Origin: Gracilibacter sp. BRH_c7a
GTDB lineage: Bacteria > Bacillota > Desulfitobacteriia > Desulfitobacteriales > Syntrophobotulaceae
Reading direction: 5' to 3'
Length of the DNA: 60,138 nucleotides
Assembly: GCA_001516055.1 (NCBI GenBank)
Contig: LOEZ01000030.1
Location: 1 to 60,138 of the forward strand
The notes beneath the pieces were generated by a model. It saw only the letters and a program-made list of their open reading frames with translations. It did no database searches and was not told the origin of the DNA. The position numbers and the translations under genes are program-made. Each line of letters opens with the position of its first letter. The stretch's first letter is position 1. Of the stretch, positions 1-8,258 are shown in pieces.

Positions 1-30
1 AACAAAATTTCTTTATGGAAGGGATTATGC

Positions 31-1305
31 ATGGCTAAATTTCTAGAGTATCAGGGTAAGGAATGGCTGGCAAAGGCTGGTATGCCTGTTCCTAAGGGAA
101 GAGTGGCATCCTCAGCAGCAGAAGCCAAACAAGTCGCGGAGTGGATCGGTGGTCCAGTAGCCGTTAAAGGTCAGGTTCAGGCTGGCGGACGTGGAAAAGC
201 CGGTATTGTCAAATTAGTTAACACTCCTGAAGAATGCGAAGCAGTAGCGGCAGAAATTCTTGCAAAAGTAGTTCAAGGACTTCCTGTTAAACAAGTTTTA
301 ATTGAAGAAAAACTTGATATCAAGAAGGAATACTACTGTTCTTTCGTTGTTAACAATGCAAGAGAAGCTCGTAGCCCAATGTTAATGTTCAGCACCGAGG
401 GTGGAATGGACATTGAAAGTGTGCCTGAAGAATTACTCTTCAAGGTAAACATCGATCCTATTTTTGGTTTTCAAATGTATGATGCGGTAGACCTTTGTGT
501 TAAGGCAGGAATTCCTGACAAGGATTTAAGTAAATTCGCTTCTTTCCTCGTCAAGTTATCTCAAACTTACAAGAAGTATGATTGCCAAATGTTAGAAATC
601 AATCCGTTTATCATGACTGGTGACGGAAAATTGATTTGTGCCGACTGTAAAATGGAAATTGATAATAGTGCAGTAGGCCGTCATCCAGAGTTCGGTATCG
701 AAATAGCTCGTGACTTACCTGGTGAACCTACAGATCTAGATATCATCGGCTGGAAAATCGAAGAAACCGATGCTCGCGGAACAGGCTTCCTCATGAACAT
801 GGGTTATGATGAAGTCAGCCCAGGACATATTGGATATCACCCAATCGGTGGTGGATCAGCTATGATGGGCTTAGATGCGCTCAATCAAGTCGGTCTCTTC
901 CCAGCTAACTATGCTGACACAAGTGGTAATCCAGTTGGATCTAAAATCTATCGTGTAGCAAAATCAGTTCTATCTCAGCCTAATATTGATGGTTACCTGC
1001 TTGGTGGCTTCATGATGGCTAATCAGGAGCAATGGCACCATGCTAATGCTATCGTTAAGGTCTTATGGGAAGAACTTCCTAAGAAACCTGGTTTGCCTTG
1101 CGTTTTACTTCTGTGCGGTAACAGAGAAGATGAATCTCAAGAAATCATGAAAAAGGGTTTGGCAGAGTTAATGACTGCTGATGGTCCTGGAAAAAGAATC
1201 GAAATCTATGGCAAAGAGTATGTAACTGATACCAAATTTATTGGACAAAGACTCTTGGCTCTAAGTACTGAATATAGAGCTGAGAAAGAAGCTCAAGGAA
1301 AGTAG
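31..1305 (+). CDS. ATP-grasp acyl-CoA synthetase, beta subunit (SucC / malate-CoA ligase / citryl-CoA synthetase type)
   Basis: This 424-residue protein starts with the SucC-like segment EYQGKEWLAKAGMPVP and has the ATP-grasp signature QAGGRGKAG near residues 50-58. An EINP motif near residue 190 supplies metal/nucleotide ligands in this family. The C-terminal ligase half (GGGSAMMGLDALNQVG) diverges from true succinyl-CoA synthetase and is longer than usual (about 390 residues), so it resembles malate-CoA ligase or the large subunit of citryl-CoA synthetase more than TCA-cycle SucC. The partner subunit is encoded at 1661-2554 and a CitE-like lyase follows. From that context I infer conversion of malyl-CoA (or a related CoA ester) plus ADP and phosphate to the free acid plus ATP, in the cytoplasm. 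GAAGGGA lies about 6 bases upstream of the ATG. The substrate is inferred, not seen. Confidence 0.85.
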   Translation: MAKFLEYQGKEWLAKAGMPVPKGRVASSAAEAKQVAEWIGGPVAVKGQVQAGGRGKAGIVKLVNTPEECEAVAAEILAKVVQGLPVKQVLIEEKLDIKKEYYCSFVVNNAREARSPMLMFSTEGGMDIESVPEELLFKVNIDPIFGFQMYDAVDLCVKAGIPDKDLSKFASFLVKLSQTYKKYDCQMLEINPFIMTGDGKLICADCKMEIDNSAVGRHPEFGIEIARDLPGEPTDLDIIGWKIEETDARGTGFLMNMGYDEVSPGHIGYHPIGGGSAMMGLDALNQVGLFPANYADTSGNPVGSKIYRVAKSVLSQPNIDGYLLGGFMMANQEQWHHANAIVKVLWEELPKKPGLPCVLLLCGNREDESQEIMKKGLAELMTADGPGKRIEIYGKEYVTDTKFIGQRLLALSTEYRAEKEAQGK

Positions 1306-1314
1306 GGAAATACT

Positions 1315-1605
1315 GTGCTGGAAATCAAGGAAAAAACTATATCAGTCAATATAGATACCAGCAAGTGCGACACATGCGAGACTAAAGCGTGTGCTGCTGC
1401 GTGCAAGAAATTTGCCAGAGGTTTACTTCAGATTACTGATGGGAAACCTTCGGTCGAGCATCTCAGTGCTGACGAAGTTCTTCGTCTGGGAACTGAGTGT
1501 CTGGCATGTGAACTTGCCTGCAAGTTTGAAGGCAACCAAGCAATCAAGATTGATGTACCCATCGAGGGACTTGATGATTATCTTGCTAAGCGTGGTTTAG
1601 CCTAA
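1315..1605 (+). CDS. Small cysteine-rich ferredoxin-like protein between acyl-CoA synthetase subunits
   Basis: This 96-residue protein starts at a GTG ten bases after the preceding stop, with AGGGAAA upstream. Seven cysteines fall in two groups: C18-x2-C21-x4-C26-x3-C30 and C62-x2-C65-x3-C69. This suggests one [4Fe-4S] cluster or a zinc/iron site, though the spacing is not the standard CxxCxxCxxxCP ferredoxin motif. There is no signal peptide or membrane segment. It lies between the two subunit genes of an ADP-forming CoA ligase, so it is almost certainly co-transcribed and may be an extra subunit. No such subunit is part of classical SucCD or MtkAB. Function unknown. Confidence 0.8.
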   Translation: MLEIKEKTISVNIDTSKCDTCETKACAAACKKFARGLLQITDGKPSVEHLSADEVLRLGTECLACELACKFEGNQAIKIDVPIEGLDDYLAKRGLA

Positions 1606-1660
1606 CTCACTTGTCTAGTATCAAGTGATACAAGCAAAAACTAGAATGAGGGATAAGTAA

Positions 1661-2554
1661 ATGGGCATATTGATAAATAAAAATACGAAAGTAATTGTCC
1701 AAGGTATTACCGGTCGTGAAGGATCGGTAAGGACAAAATACATGAAAGACTATGGTACCAAAGTTATCGGCGGAACTAGCCCTGGTAAAAAAGGCGAAGT
1801 AGTTCATGATATTCCAGTTTATAATACCGTGAAAGAAATTGCCAACGATCAGGGTGAGATTGATTTTAGCGTAATCTTTGTACCTGGCAGTATTCTCAAA
1901 ACTGCTGTCTTCGAAGCTGCCGATGCCGGGGTCAAAAATATTATCCCCTGTGTAGAGGGAACTCCTATCCACGATATCATGGAGATGGTTGCCTATTGTA
2001 AATTAAAAGGTGCCCGTCTTCTAGGACCTGGATCTATCGGTATTATCACCCCTGGTGAAGCTGTTGTTGGATGGTTGGGTGGTAACGTTGAATGGGCAAA
2101 TAAGTTTTTCCAAAAAGGAAATATCGGTGTGTTCTCTCGTAGTGGTGGACAATCCGGTACCATCCCTTGGGTATTAAGAGAAGGGGGCTTCGGTATAAGC
2201 ACAGTTGTTCATACCGGGACTGAGCCTGTTCTTGGAACATCTATGGCAGATTTACTACCAATGTTTGAAGCGGATCCAGACACCAAAGGTGTTGCTGTTT
2301 ATGCTGAAATCGGCGGTTCTCAAGAAGAAGAATGTGCTGAAGTAATCGCTGCCGGTCAGTTCACTAAGCCTTTCGTTATCTATGTAGCGGGTGCTTGGGC
2401 TCCAGAAGGTCAACGTTTCTCACACGCTTCTAATATCGTAGAACGTGGACGTGGATCTGCTAAGAGTAAGATGGATGCAATTACTCAGGCTGGCGGATTC
2501 GTAGCTCAGACTCCTACAGATATTCCTATCATTATGAAGGAACAATTGAAATAA
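1661..2554 (+). CDS. CoA-binding acyl-CoA synthetase, alpha subunit (SucD / malate-CoA ligase type)
   Basis: The 297-residue protein matches the usual SucD length. It has an N-terminal CoA-binding Rossmann segment (VIVQGITGREG, residues 11-21) and a ligase domain. The phosphohistidine region reads SHASNIVERGRGSAKSKMDA, with His255 aligned to the phosphorylated His of SucD. It should transfer phosphate between the acyl-CoA site and the nucleotide site of the beta subunit at 31-1305. The start is an ATG preceded by GAGGGATAAGTAA. The operon context (beta subunit, Cys-rich protein, alpha subunit, CitE-like lyase, malic enzyme) favours a malyl-CoA or citramalyl-CoA substrate, which is inference. 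Confidence 0.87.
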   Translation: MGILINKNTKVIVQGITGREGSVRTKYMKDYGTKVIGGTSPGKKGEVVHDIPVYNTVKEIANDQGEIDFSVIFVPGSILKTAVFEAADAGVKNIIPCVEGTPIHDIMEMVAYCKLKGARLLGPGSIGIITPGEAVVGWLGGNVEWANKFFQKGNIGVFSRSGGQSGTIPWVLREGGFGISTVVHTGTEPVLGTSMADLLPMFEADPDTKGVAVYAEIGGSQEEECAEVIAAGQFTKPFVIYVAGAWAPEGQRFSHASNIVERGRGSAKSKMDAITQAGGFVAQTPTDIPIIMKEQLK

Positions 2555-2669
2555 TTGACTTCTGAATGTCAATTCAAATTAAAACTGAATGAGTTATCTA
2601 ATAACTTTGGCAAGAAGCCAAAAGTTAAAAAGCCGAAAAGGCTTAAAAAAACGAAGGAGGCGTACTAAA

Positions 2670-3554
2670 ATGGCTGTAATGCGCTCAATTCTCTATGTCC
2701 CTGGTAATAACCCCAAAATGGTGGAGAAGGCTCCAAGTTTTCCTGCTGACATCATCACTCTAGACCTTGAGGATTCCGTACCACCAGCGGAGAAAGAAAC
2801 TGCCCGGAAAATAATTGCCGAAAATCTTAAGTATGTTGGACAGAATGGATCCTTGGTTTATGTCAGAATTAATAACTGGGAAACCGAACTTACCAACGAC
2901 GATTTGGAAGCAATTGTCTGGGAAGGTCTTGCTGGAGTCACTCTAGCAAAAACCGGACATCCCGATGATGTCCAACGCCTTGACTGGAAACTCGAAGAGC
3001 TCGAACGTCGTCGTGGTTTAGAAGTTGGATCAATTAAGATCTCTATGCTTCTGGAAACTGCTAAAGGTATTATGAATGCTTATGAGTGCTGTATGGCTAG
3101 TAAGCGTAATGTAAACGCCATTTTTGGTGCTGTTGACTACTGCCGTGACTTGAGAGTCAAGCTTACATCCGAATCTGATGAGCAACTATGGGGTCGTGCT
3201 AAAGTAGGTATTGCTTGTCGTGCAGCCGGAATCGTAGCTATCGATGCTCCTTTCGTAGCTTACCAGGATATCCCTGCGTTTGAAAAGAATGTTCTTGGTG
3301 GAAAACAAATGGGTTATGAAGGTCGTATGATCATTCATCCTAGCCAAGTCGAGCCTTCCAACCGTATGTATGCTCCAGACCCAGCTGATGTAGAATGGGC
3401 TGTTGGCGTTGTTAAAGTATTCGAAGAAGAAGGTATTGCAAAAGGTAAAGCTGCTGTTTCCTTTAATGGCAAAATGGTAGATACACCTGTATACCTCAAC
3501 GCTTTGGATATTCTCGCATCTGACAAAGAAATTAAAGCTAAAGACAACAAATAA
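2670..3554 (+). CDS. HpcH/HpaI-CitE family lyase, probable malyl-CoA (or citramalyl-CoA) lyase
   Basis: The ATG at 2670 is preceded by GAAGGAGG. An upstream in-frame ATG at 2589 would add 27 basic, low-complexity residues and has no ribosome binding site, so I reject it. The 294-residue protein has the CitE-type TIM-barrel motifs: LDLEDSVPP (CoA/metal region), SMLLETAKGI with the metal-binding Glu, FGAVDYCRDL with an Asp, and GRMIIHPSQVE near the C terminus. The family cleaves or forms malyl-CoA, citramalyl-CoA or citryl-CoA. Next to a CoA ligase and malic enzyme, the simplest role is condensing acetyl-CoA with glyoxylate to malyl-CoA. The C-terminal CitE arm is present, so the protein appears complete. 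Confidence 0.85.
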   Translation: MAVMRSILYVPGNNPKMVEKAPSFPADIITLDLEDSVPPAEKETARKIIAENLKYVGQNGSLVYVRINNWETELTNDDLEAIVWEGLAGVTLAKTGHPDDVQRLDWKLEELERRRGLEVGSIKISMLLETAKGIMNAYECCMASKRNVNAIFGAVDYCRDLRVKLTSESDEQLWGRAKVGIACRAAGIVAIDAPFVAYQDIPAFEKNVLGGKQMGYEGRMIIHPSQVEPSNRMYAPDPADVEWAVGVVKVFEEEGIAKGKAAVSFNGKMVDTPVYLNALDILASDKEIKAKDNK

Positions 3555-3567
3555 ATTCTGATGACCA

Positions 3568-3600
3568 GGTCGCCTCGCGTAGAGGCGACCGACCTTCTTT
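3568..3600 (+). terminator. Intrinsic terminator or attenuator after the lyase gene
   Basis: A perfect 9-bp stem, GGTCGCCTC / GAGGCGACC with a 5-nt loop (GCGTA), starts 14 bases after the stop codon of the CitE-like lyase. The following T tract is weak (GACCTTCTTT), so it may only partly separate malic enzyme from the upstream operon. Confidence 0.6.
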
Positions 3601-3602
3601 AT

Positions 3603-3624
3603 GCTTGTTACATATGTTACAAGC
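3603..3624. promoter_or_regulatory. Near-perfect 22-bp palindrome upstream of malic enzyme
   Basis: The half-sites GCTTGTTACAT and ATGTTACAAGC form a palindrome with a single mismatched pair per arm. It sits between the upstream terminator and the malic enzyme gene, about 110 bases before its start. It looks like a dimeric-regulator operator. It differs from the TGGT-type elements found elsewhere in the window, and the cognate regulator is unknown. Confidence 0.4.
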
Positions 3625-3733
3625 TCAATTCTAAAATAGGCAAAATAATTTACTCAAAGAATACAAAGAATATAGTATAGAGATTGTTTTGCAAAACTTA
3701 ATATTATCTTAATATTGAAAGGAAGATGCATAA

Positions 3734-4987
3734 ATGTCAAAAATCAAAAATCTTCGTGAAGAAGCTCTGGCATTCCATACTGCAAGGCCAGGTAAACTTG
3801 AAGTTAGAGTGACTGTCCCAGCCTCAACCAGAGATGACCTTACTCTTGCTTATTCTCCTGGTGTTGCTGAACCAGTAAAAGAGATTGGCAAAGATCTTGA
3901 GACTTTACCTTTATATACTAACCAAGCTAACTTTGTAAGCATTGTTTCCGACGGTACAGCTATCCTTGGTCTCGGAAATCTCGGAGCTGCTGCTTCTATG
4001 CCAGTTATGGAAGGAAAAGCCCTTCTTTTTAAAGTTTTCGGTGATGTTGATGCTTTCCCTCTCTGCGTAAATACCAATGATGTAGATAAAATCGTAGAGA
4101 TCGTTGAATTGACCAATCCAACCTTTGGTGGAGTCAATCTTGAAGATATCAAGGCACCTCAGTGCTTCGAAATCGAAGGTAAACTTAAAGAGCGCGGTGT
4201 CTTCAAAGGACCTATCTTCCATGATGACCAACATGGTACAGCTGTTGTTACTCTGGCAGGTCTATACAATGCTCTTAAAGTAGTTAACAAGAAAATGGAA
4301 GATGTTAAAGTTGTTGTTAACGGAGCAGGTGCCGCAGGTATTGCTATCGTTAAACTCTTAATGGCTGAAGGTCTTAAGAACGTTATCATGTGTGACACTA
4401 AAGGTGCGATCTATGATGGTCGTCCAGTTGGCATGAATAAATGGAAAGACGAAATTGCTAAAGCTACTAACCTTGATAAATTCAGCGGCGACCTCGCTGG
4501 AGCTCTCGTAGGTGCTGATATCTTTATCGGTGTATCTGTTGAAGGTGCCATGACCCAGGATATGATTAAGACCATGGCAAAAGATCCGATTATCTTTGCC
4601 CAAGCTAATCCTGTACCGGAAATCTGGCCAGAAGAAGCTTATGCAGCAGGTGCTAAGATTGTATCTACAGGACGTTCCGACCTCCCGAACCAGGTTAACA
4701 ATGTCTTGGCATTCCCTGGTATCTTCCGTGGTGCTATTGACGTTAGAGCAACTGACATCAATGATGCTATGAAGATTGCTGCTGCTAGGGCTATAGCTGA
4801 TGCTCTTCCAGCTAGTGAACTTAATGCACAAAATATTATTCCATTTGCACTTGACCCTGAAGTTGCTCCAGCTGTTGCTGCTGCTACTGCAAAAGCTGCT
4901 ATCGAAAGTGGAATTGCTAGAAATCCAATCGATCCAGCAGTAGTTGCAGAAAACCTTAAAAAGAGACTTGCTAATCAGTATAAATAA
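3734..4987 (+). CDS. Malic enzyme (malate dehydrogenase, oxaloacetate-decarboxylating), short bacterial type
   Basis: The 417-residue protein has the expected length for short NAD(P)-malic enzymes without a phosphotransacetylase domain. It shows the malic-enzyme N-terminal domain (AYSPGVAEPVKEI, VSDGTAILGLGN), the metal/substrate segment FHDDQHGTAVV, and the dinucleotide-binding motif VNGAGAAGIAI. The late motif ANPVPEIWPEEA is also typical. The ATG follows GAAAGGAAG. It oxidatively decarboxylates malate to pyruvate and CO2. In the malyl-CoA scheme it takes malate released by the upstream ligase. A terminator-like hairpin and a palindrome precede it, so it may have its own promoter. Cofactor preference cannot be read from sequence alone. 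Confidence 0.93.
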   Translation: MSKIKNLREEALAFHTARPGKLEVRVTVPASTRDDLTLAYSPGVAEPVKEIGKDLETLPLYTNQANFVSIVSDGTAILGLGNLGAAASMPVMEGKALLFKVFGDVDAFPLCVNTNDVDKIVEIVELTNPTFGGVNLEDIKAPQCFEIEGKLKERGVFKGPIFHDDQHGTAVVTLAGLYNALKVVNKKMEDVKVVVNGAGAAGIAIVKLLMAEGLKNVIMCDTKGAIYDGRPVGMNKWKDEIAKATNLDKFSGDLAGALVGADIFIGVSVEGAMTQDMIKTMAKDPIIFAQANPVPEIWPEEAYAAGAKIVSTGRSDLPNQVNNVLAFPGIFRGAIDVRATDINDAMKIAAARAIADALPASELNAQNIIPFALDPEVAPAVAAATAKAAIESGIARNPIDPAVVAENLKKRLANQYK

Positions 4988-5036
4988 ATCTCTTTGGGTT
5001 AAACTCCAAAAGGTTGAGTAAATAGAACCTTAAATA

Positions 5037-5063
5037 GCCGCTGGCAATTGTCAGCGGCTTTCT
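5037..5063 (+). terminator. Intrinsic terminator after malic enzyme (first of two)
   Basis: The stem GCCGCTG / CAGCGGC encloses an 8-nt loop (GCAATTGT) and is followed by TTTCTAT, 50 bases after the malic enzyme stop. Confidence 0.8.
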
Positions 5064-5065
5064 AT

Positions 5066-5106
5066 GTAGGTTAGGATTTATTATAAATCCTAACCTACTT
5101 TTCTAT
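5066..5106 (+). terminator. Second tandem terminator, long perfect palindrome
   Basis: Arms 5066-5081 and 5083-5098 are fully complementary over 16 bp and are followed by TTTTCTAT. It starts three bases after the first terminator, so the malic enzyme transcript meets two hairpins in a row before the regulator gene. Confidence 0.7.
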
Positions 5107-5146
5107 AATATATAGCTAAATTAATAATTTAATAATTATAAAGATA

Positions 5147-5194
5147 TTGAATAGTTTAAAATCTTATGGTATACTGGTATATAATAATAGACCA
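5147..5194 (+). promoter_or_regulatory. Promoter-operator of the first GntR regulator (shared TGGT element)
   Basis: A TTGAAT -35 box (5147-5152), a 17-bp spacer and a TATACT -10 box (5170-5175) are directly followed by TGGT-N12-ACCA (5175-5194). TGG immediately precedes the -10 box. The same geometry recurs at 11149-11196 and 14076-14125. The inverted TGGT/ACCA pair overlaps the expected transcription start, which suggests repression or autoregulation by the GntR paralogues. Confidence 0.6.
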
Positions 5195-5222
5195 ATATGC
5201 AACGTGCGAAAGGAAAAAGAAT

Positions 5223-6212
5223 ATGGATATTTCTTCTGAAAAGATGAAAAACATATTACTCTTTGTAAATAGAGACAGTAATATGCCTCTATATTTACAA
5301 GTAAAAGAGCAGATTAAGTATATGATTTTAACGAAAAGGCTTAATCCAGATAATAAATTTCCTAGTAGCAGACAATTAGCTAATTTTTTACATATTAACA
5401 GAGCAACGATTAATAATGCTCTAAATGAATTGGAAAACGAAGGATATTTGCAAACGGAAAAGGGAATAGGGATTCGTGTATCAGCTTGCACTCTTGAAAG
5501 AGATCATGAAAAGTTCAATAATTTGATCATAGACTCAATTGCAAAAGCTGAACAGATAGGATTTACTAAAGAAGAATTTGTTACAGGTACTTTTGTTTTA
5601 GCCCATCATAGGGATTTGAGAAATAGTCAAGATGATTTCTATACTATCTTTGTAGAATGTAATGAGCCTGTCTTAAATGGTTACAAGAAAGATCTTGAAG
5701 ACTCCCTTAATATTAGAGTCGAACCAGTTCTAATCGATAGCTTAATAAACATGGACTACAAGACTCAACGATTGGTACAAAATTCTAGTATGGTAATAAC
5801 TACATTTACTCATCTTCATGAAGTAAGAACTTTATTAAAAGATATAGACATAGAGATTATCGGGGTAACCGCGGGACCTTATTTGGAATTGCTATTCAGA
5901 TTATCTACAATTGAATTTGGTCAAAAAATTGCGGTTATTATGGTTACTGATAGGGGGGCAGTTGAAGTAGCGCAGTCTATCAAGGATAGTGGAGTTAAAC
6001 ATTCACAGATAATGATTGCTAGTTTTGAAAACAAAGAAAAACTAATTGAGACTGTTAAGGGAGCACATTTAATAGTAGCTTCTAATGCTGTAGTAGCAGA
6101 AGTTAAAAAACATACAAATACTGAACAGGACATTATGACATATTATAATTCTCTAGATTCAGCAAGTAAGAATATGCTTCAGAAAGTTATTTCTGAATGT
6201 CATAATCGCTAA
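5223..6212 (+). CDS. GntR-family transcriptional regulator with unrecognised C-terminal effector domain (paralogue 1)
   Basis: I place the start at the ATG at 5223 (AAAGGAAAA upstream), because an earlier in-frame ATG at 5166 lies inside the -10 region. The 329-residue protein has a YtrA-like winged helix near residues 18-85 (PLYLQVKEQIKYMILTKRL, FPSSRQLANFLHINRATINN). It is followed by about 240 residues that are not UTRA, FCD or an aminotransferase fold as far as I can tell. The C-terminal part contains FVECNEPVL, VITTFTHLHEV and IGVTAGPYLELL, all conserved in the paralogue at 14146-15174. It probably senses a carboxylate and controls the transporter and enzyme genes that follow. Confidence 0.85.
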   Translation: MDISSEKMKNILLFVNRDSNMPLYLQVKEQIKYMILTKRLNPDNKFPSSRQLANFLHINRATINNALNELENEGYLQTEKGIGIRVSACTLERDHEKFNNLIIDSIAKAEQIGFTKEEFVTGTFVLAHHRDLRNSQDDFYTIFVECNEPVLNGYKKDLEDSLNIRVEPVLIDSLINMDYKTQRLVQNSSMVITTFTHLHEVRTLLKDIDIEIIGVTAGPYLELLFRLSTIEFGQKIAVIMVTDRGAVEVAQSIKDSGVKHSQIMIASFENKEKLIETVKGAHLIVASNAVVAEVKKHTNTEQDIMTYYNSLDSASKNMLQKVISECHNR

Positions 6213-6342
6213 ATAAATTCGAAAACATTAACTAGTCAGAAAGGAGTTAGTATTGTTTGGCTCAAGTGAAAAATTAAAATAGATTACAAAAAAGTTTACT
6301 AACAAACGTCAAAATTATTTCTAGAAAGAAAGGGGTTTATAT

Positions 6343-8244
6343 ATGGAGATTAAAGGAAGAGGTGGACGAAAGTTAAGTGGATTACAAGCTAAAGCTGTTT
6401 ATATAATAGCTGCTGCCATGGCTTTATATCACTTCTATTTTTTGACTCTAGGAGTCCTAGATCCTTGGTTATTTAGAGGCGGTCATTTAGCTTTCGCCTT
6501 AGTTCTAATATTCTTAATAACTCCGGCGAGAAGAAAAACTGAAGCAGGTAAAAGTGGTTTTACTCCTATAGATATGTTATTTGCACTAGCAGCCATACTT
6601 GTTTATGTTTATCTCATATTAAATCTTAAAGGATTAAACATGAGAGCAGGAGTAGCCCCGACAAGTATGGATGTAATAGCCGCAGTAACAACACTTATTT
6701 TAGTTTTGGAAGCATCTAGAAGATATTTTGGAAAGGTACTGCCTATCGTAGCAGGAATTGCCTTGTTATATACGTTCTTTGGGGATCTTATACCCGGGGG
6801 ACTATTCATGACACCAAACTACAGTTTTGAACGAATAGTCAGTTATATGTTTAGTACAACTGGAATATATGGAATCGCGCTCCATACTTCAACTACCTAT
6901 GTCTTTTTGTTTGTTTTGTTTGGGACTTTTTTAGTAAATTCAGGCGTAGGGGATGTTTTTATGGATATCGCTAAAGGTTTAGCTGGTGGAGTAAGAGGTG
7001 GTCCAGCAAAAGTTTCAGTAATATCTAGTGCTTTATTTGGTTCAATATCGGGAAGTGCTTCTTCAAATGTAGTTACCACAGGAGCATTTACAATTCCGTT
7101 GATGAAGAAAACGGGTTATCGTGGAGATTATGCTGCCGCTGTAGAAACCACAGCATCAATAGGCGGTTTGTTTCTTCCACCTGTGATGGGGGCTGGCGGA
7201 TTTCTTATGGCTGACATCTTACAAATTCCATATCTTGAAGTTGTTAAAGCCGCGATAGTTCCAGCACTTCTATATTATATCGTTTTATTTGTTTTGGTGG
7301 ACTTTGAAGCAGTAAGATTAAATCTGAAAGGAATGGAGCGGGCTCAGCTTCCAGATGTAAAAAAGATTTTTATGTCAAATGGATATCTGCTTATTCCTAT
7401 TGGTGTGTTGCTCTATTCTTTATTGATAATGCATTCTTCTCCTGTCAGAGCAGGACTATGGGCTATTGCAGCTATGATTATTGTATCTTGGGTAAAAAAA
7501 GCAAGCAGAATTGGTATTAAAAAGCTAATAGATATTCTTAGTGAAGGGTCACTAATGGCTCTTAATATTAGCGCTGCTACAGCTACTGCGGGAATCATCA
7601 TTGGAGTAGTTCAAATGACTGGAGTAGGCTTGACTTTTTCAAGTCTAATTATGAATTTAAGTGGGACATCTATGGTATTAGCACTTATTTTAGCAATGGT
7701 AGTATCAATTGTTCTAGGGATGGGTCTTCCTATTACTGCTACCTATATAACTTGTGCGGCAATTCTTGCACCCGCCATTATCAATCTTGGTGTGGAGCCA
7801 ATTGCTGCTCACCTATTCTTATACTTCTTTGCCGCTATTTCCGGAATGACTCCCCCGGTGGCGGTGACAGCTTTTGCTGCAGCTGGAGTTTCAGGGGAAG
7901 ACCCAATAAAAGTTGGTTTTAGCTCTATGAAATTAGGATGGATTGCTTATATTCTTCCATATATGTTCGTTTTTGGAGCTCCTTTATTATTAATTGGTAC
8001 TACGAGCCAGATACTAATAGCTATTACAACCGCTTTAATAGGATCTATTGCAATGTCTGCTGCTTTGCATGGGGTTATAAATAGAAAGTTATTAATCTAT
8101 GAACGTTCCATGCTTTTAGTAGGTGGATTATTGTTAATTAAAGTAGGTGCTTTTTCCAATTATGTAGGATTCGCGATTATAGCTTTGTTCCTTATCTTTT
8201 ATAAGATGTTAAATATAAAAAATGCTAAAGTTAAAACACAATAG
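6343..8244 (+). CDS. TRAP transporter permease, fused DctQ-DctM type (TAXI family)
   Basis: This 633-residue polytopic membrane protein has an N-terminal four-helix DctQ-like part (about residues 15-150) fused to a DctM-like large permease. Family landmarks include GGPAKVSVISSALFGSISGS, GMGLPITATYI and a late AISGMTPPVAVTAFAA segment. Fused permeases of this type work with TAXI-family solute receptors, and one is encoded at 11315-12334. Import is driven by an ion gradient. The ATG follows GAAAGGGG. No separate promoter is obvious, so it is probably co-transcribed with the regulator upstream. The substrate is probably an organic acid, but this is inferred. Confidence 0.93.
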   Translation: MEIKGRGGRKLSGLQAKAVYIIAAAMALYHFYFLTLGVLDPWLFRGGHLAFALVLIFLITPARRKTEAGKSGFTPIDMLFALAAILVYVYLILNLKGLNMRAGVAPTSMDVIAAVTTLILVLEASRRYFGKVLPIVAGIALLYTFFGDLIPGGLFMTPNYSFERIVSYMFSTTGIYGIALHTSTTYVFLFVLFGTFLVNSGVGDVFMDIAKGLAGGVRGGPAKVSVISSALFGSISGSASSNVVTTGAFTIPLMKKTGYRGDYAAAVETTASIGGLFLPPVMGAGGFLMADILQIPYLEVVKAAIVPALLYYIVLFVLVDFEAVRLNLKGMERAQLPDVKKIFMSNGYLLIPIGVLLYSLLIMHSSPVRAGLWAIAAMIIVSWVKKASRIGIKKLIDILSEGSLMALNISAATATAGIIIGVVQMTGVGLTFSSLIMNLSGTSMVLALILAMVVSIVLGMGLPITATYITCAAILAPAIINLGVEPIAAHLFLYFFAAISGMTPPVAVTAFAAAGVSGEDPIKVGFSSMKLGWIAYILPYMFVFGAPLLLIGTTSQILIAITTALIGSIAMSAALHGVINRKLLIYERSMLLVGGLLLIKVGAFSNYVGFAIIALFLIFYKMLNIKNAKVKTQ

Positions 8245-8258
8245 AAAGGATGGCTGAT

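Noticed and set aside
1607-1972. Antisense open frames over most genes, for example 1607-1972, 4358-4831, 38457-38963 and 54754-55365
   Set aside because: They lie opposite well-supported genes, lack ribosome binding sites and show no protein-family features.
31-2554. Classical succinyl-CoA synthetase of the TCA cycle
   Set aside because: The beta subunit diverges in its C-terminal half, a Cys-rich gene interrupts the pair and the neighbours are a malyl-CoA-type lyase and malic enzyme; no TCA genes are nearby.
2589-2669. N-terminal extension of the CitE-like lyase from ATG 2589
   Set aside because: The stretch is basic low-complexity sequence without a ribosome binding site, while ATG 2670 has GAAGGAGG and starts at the conserved family N terminus.
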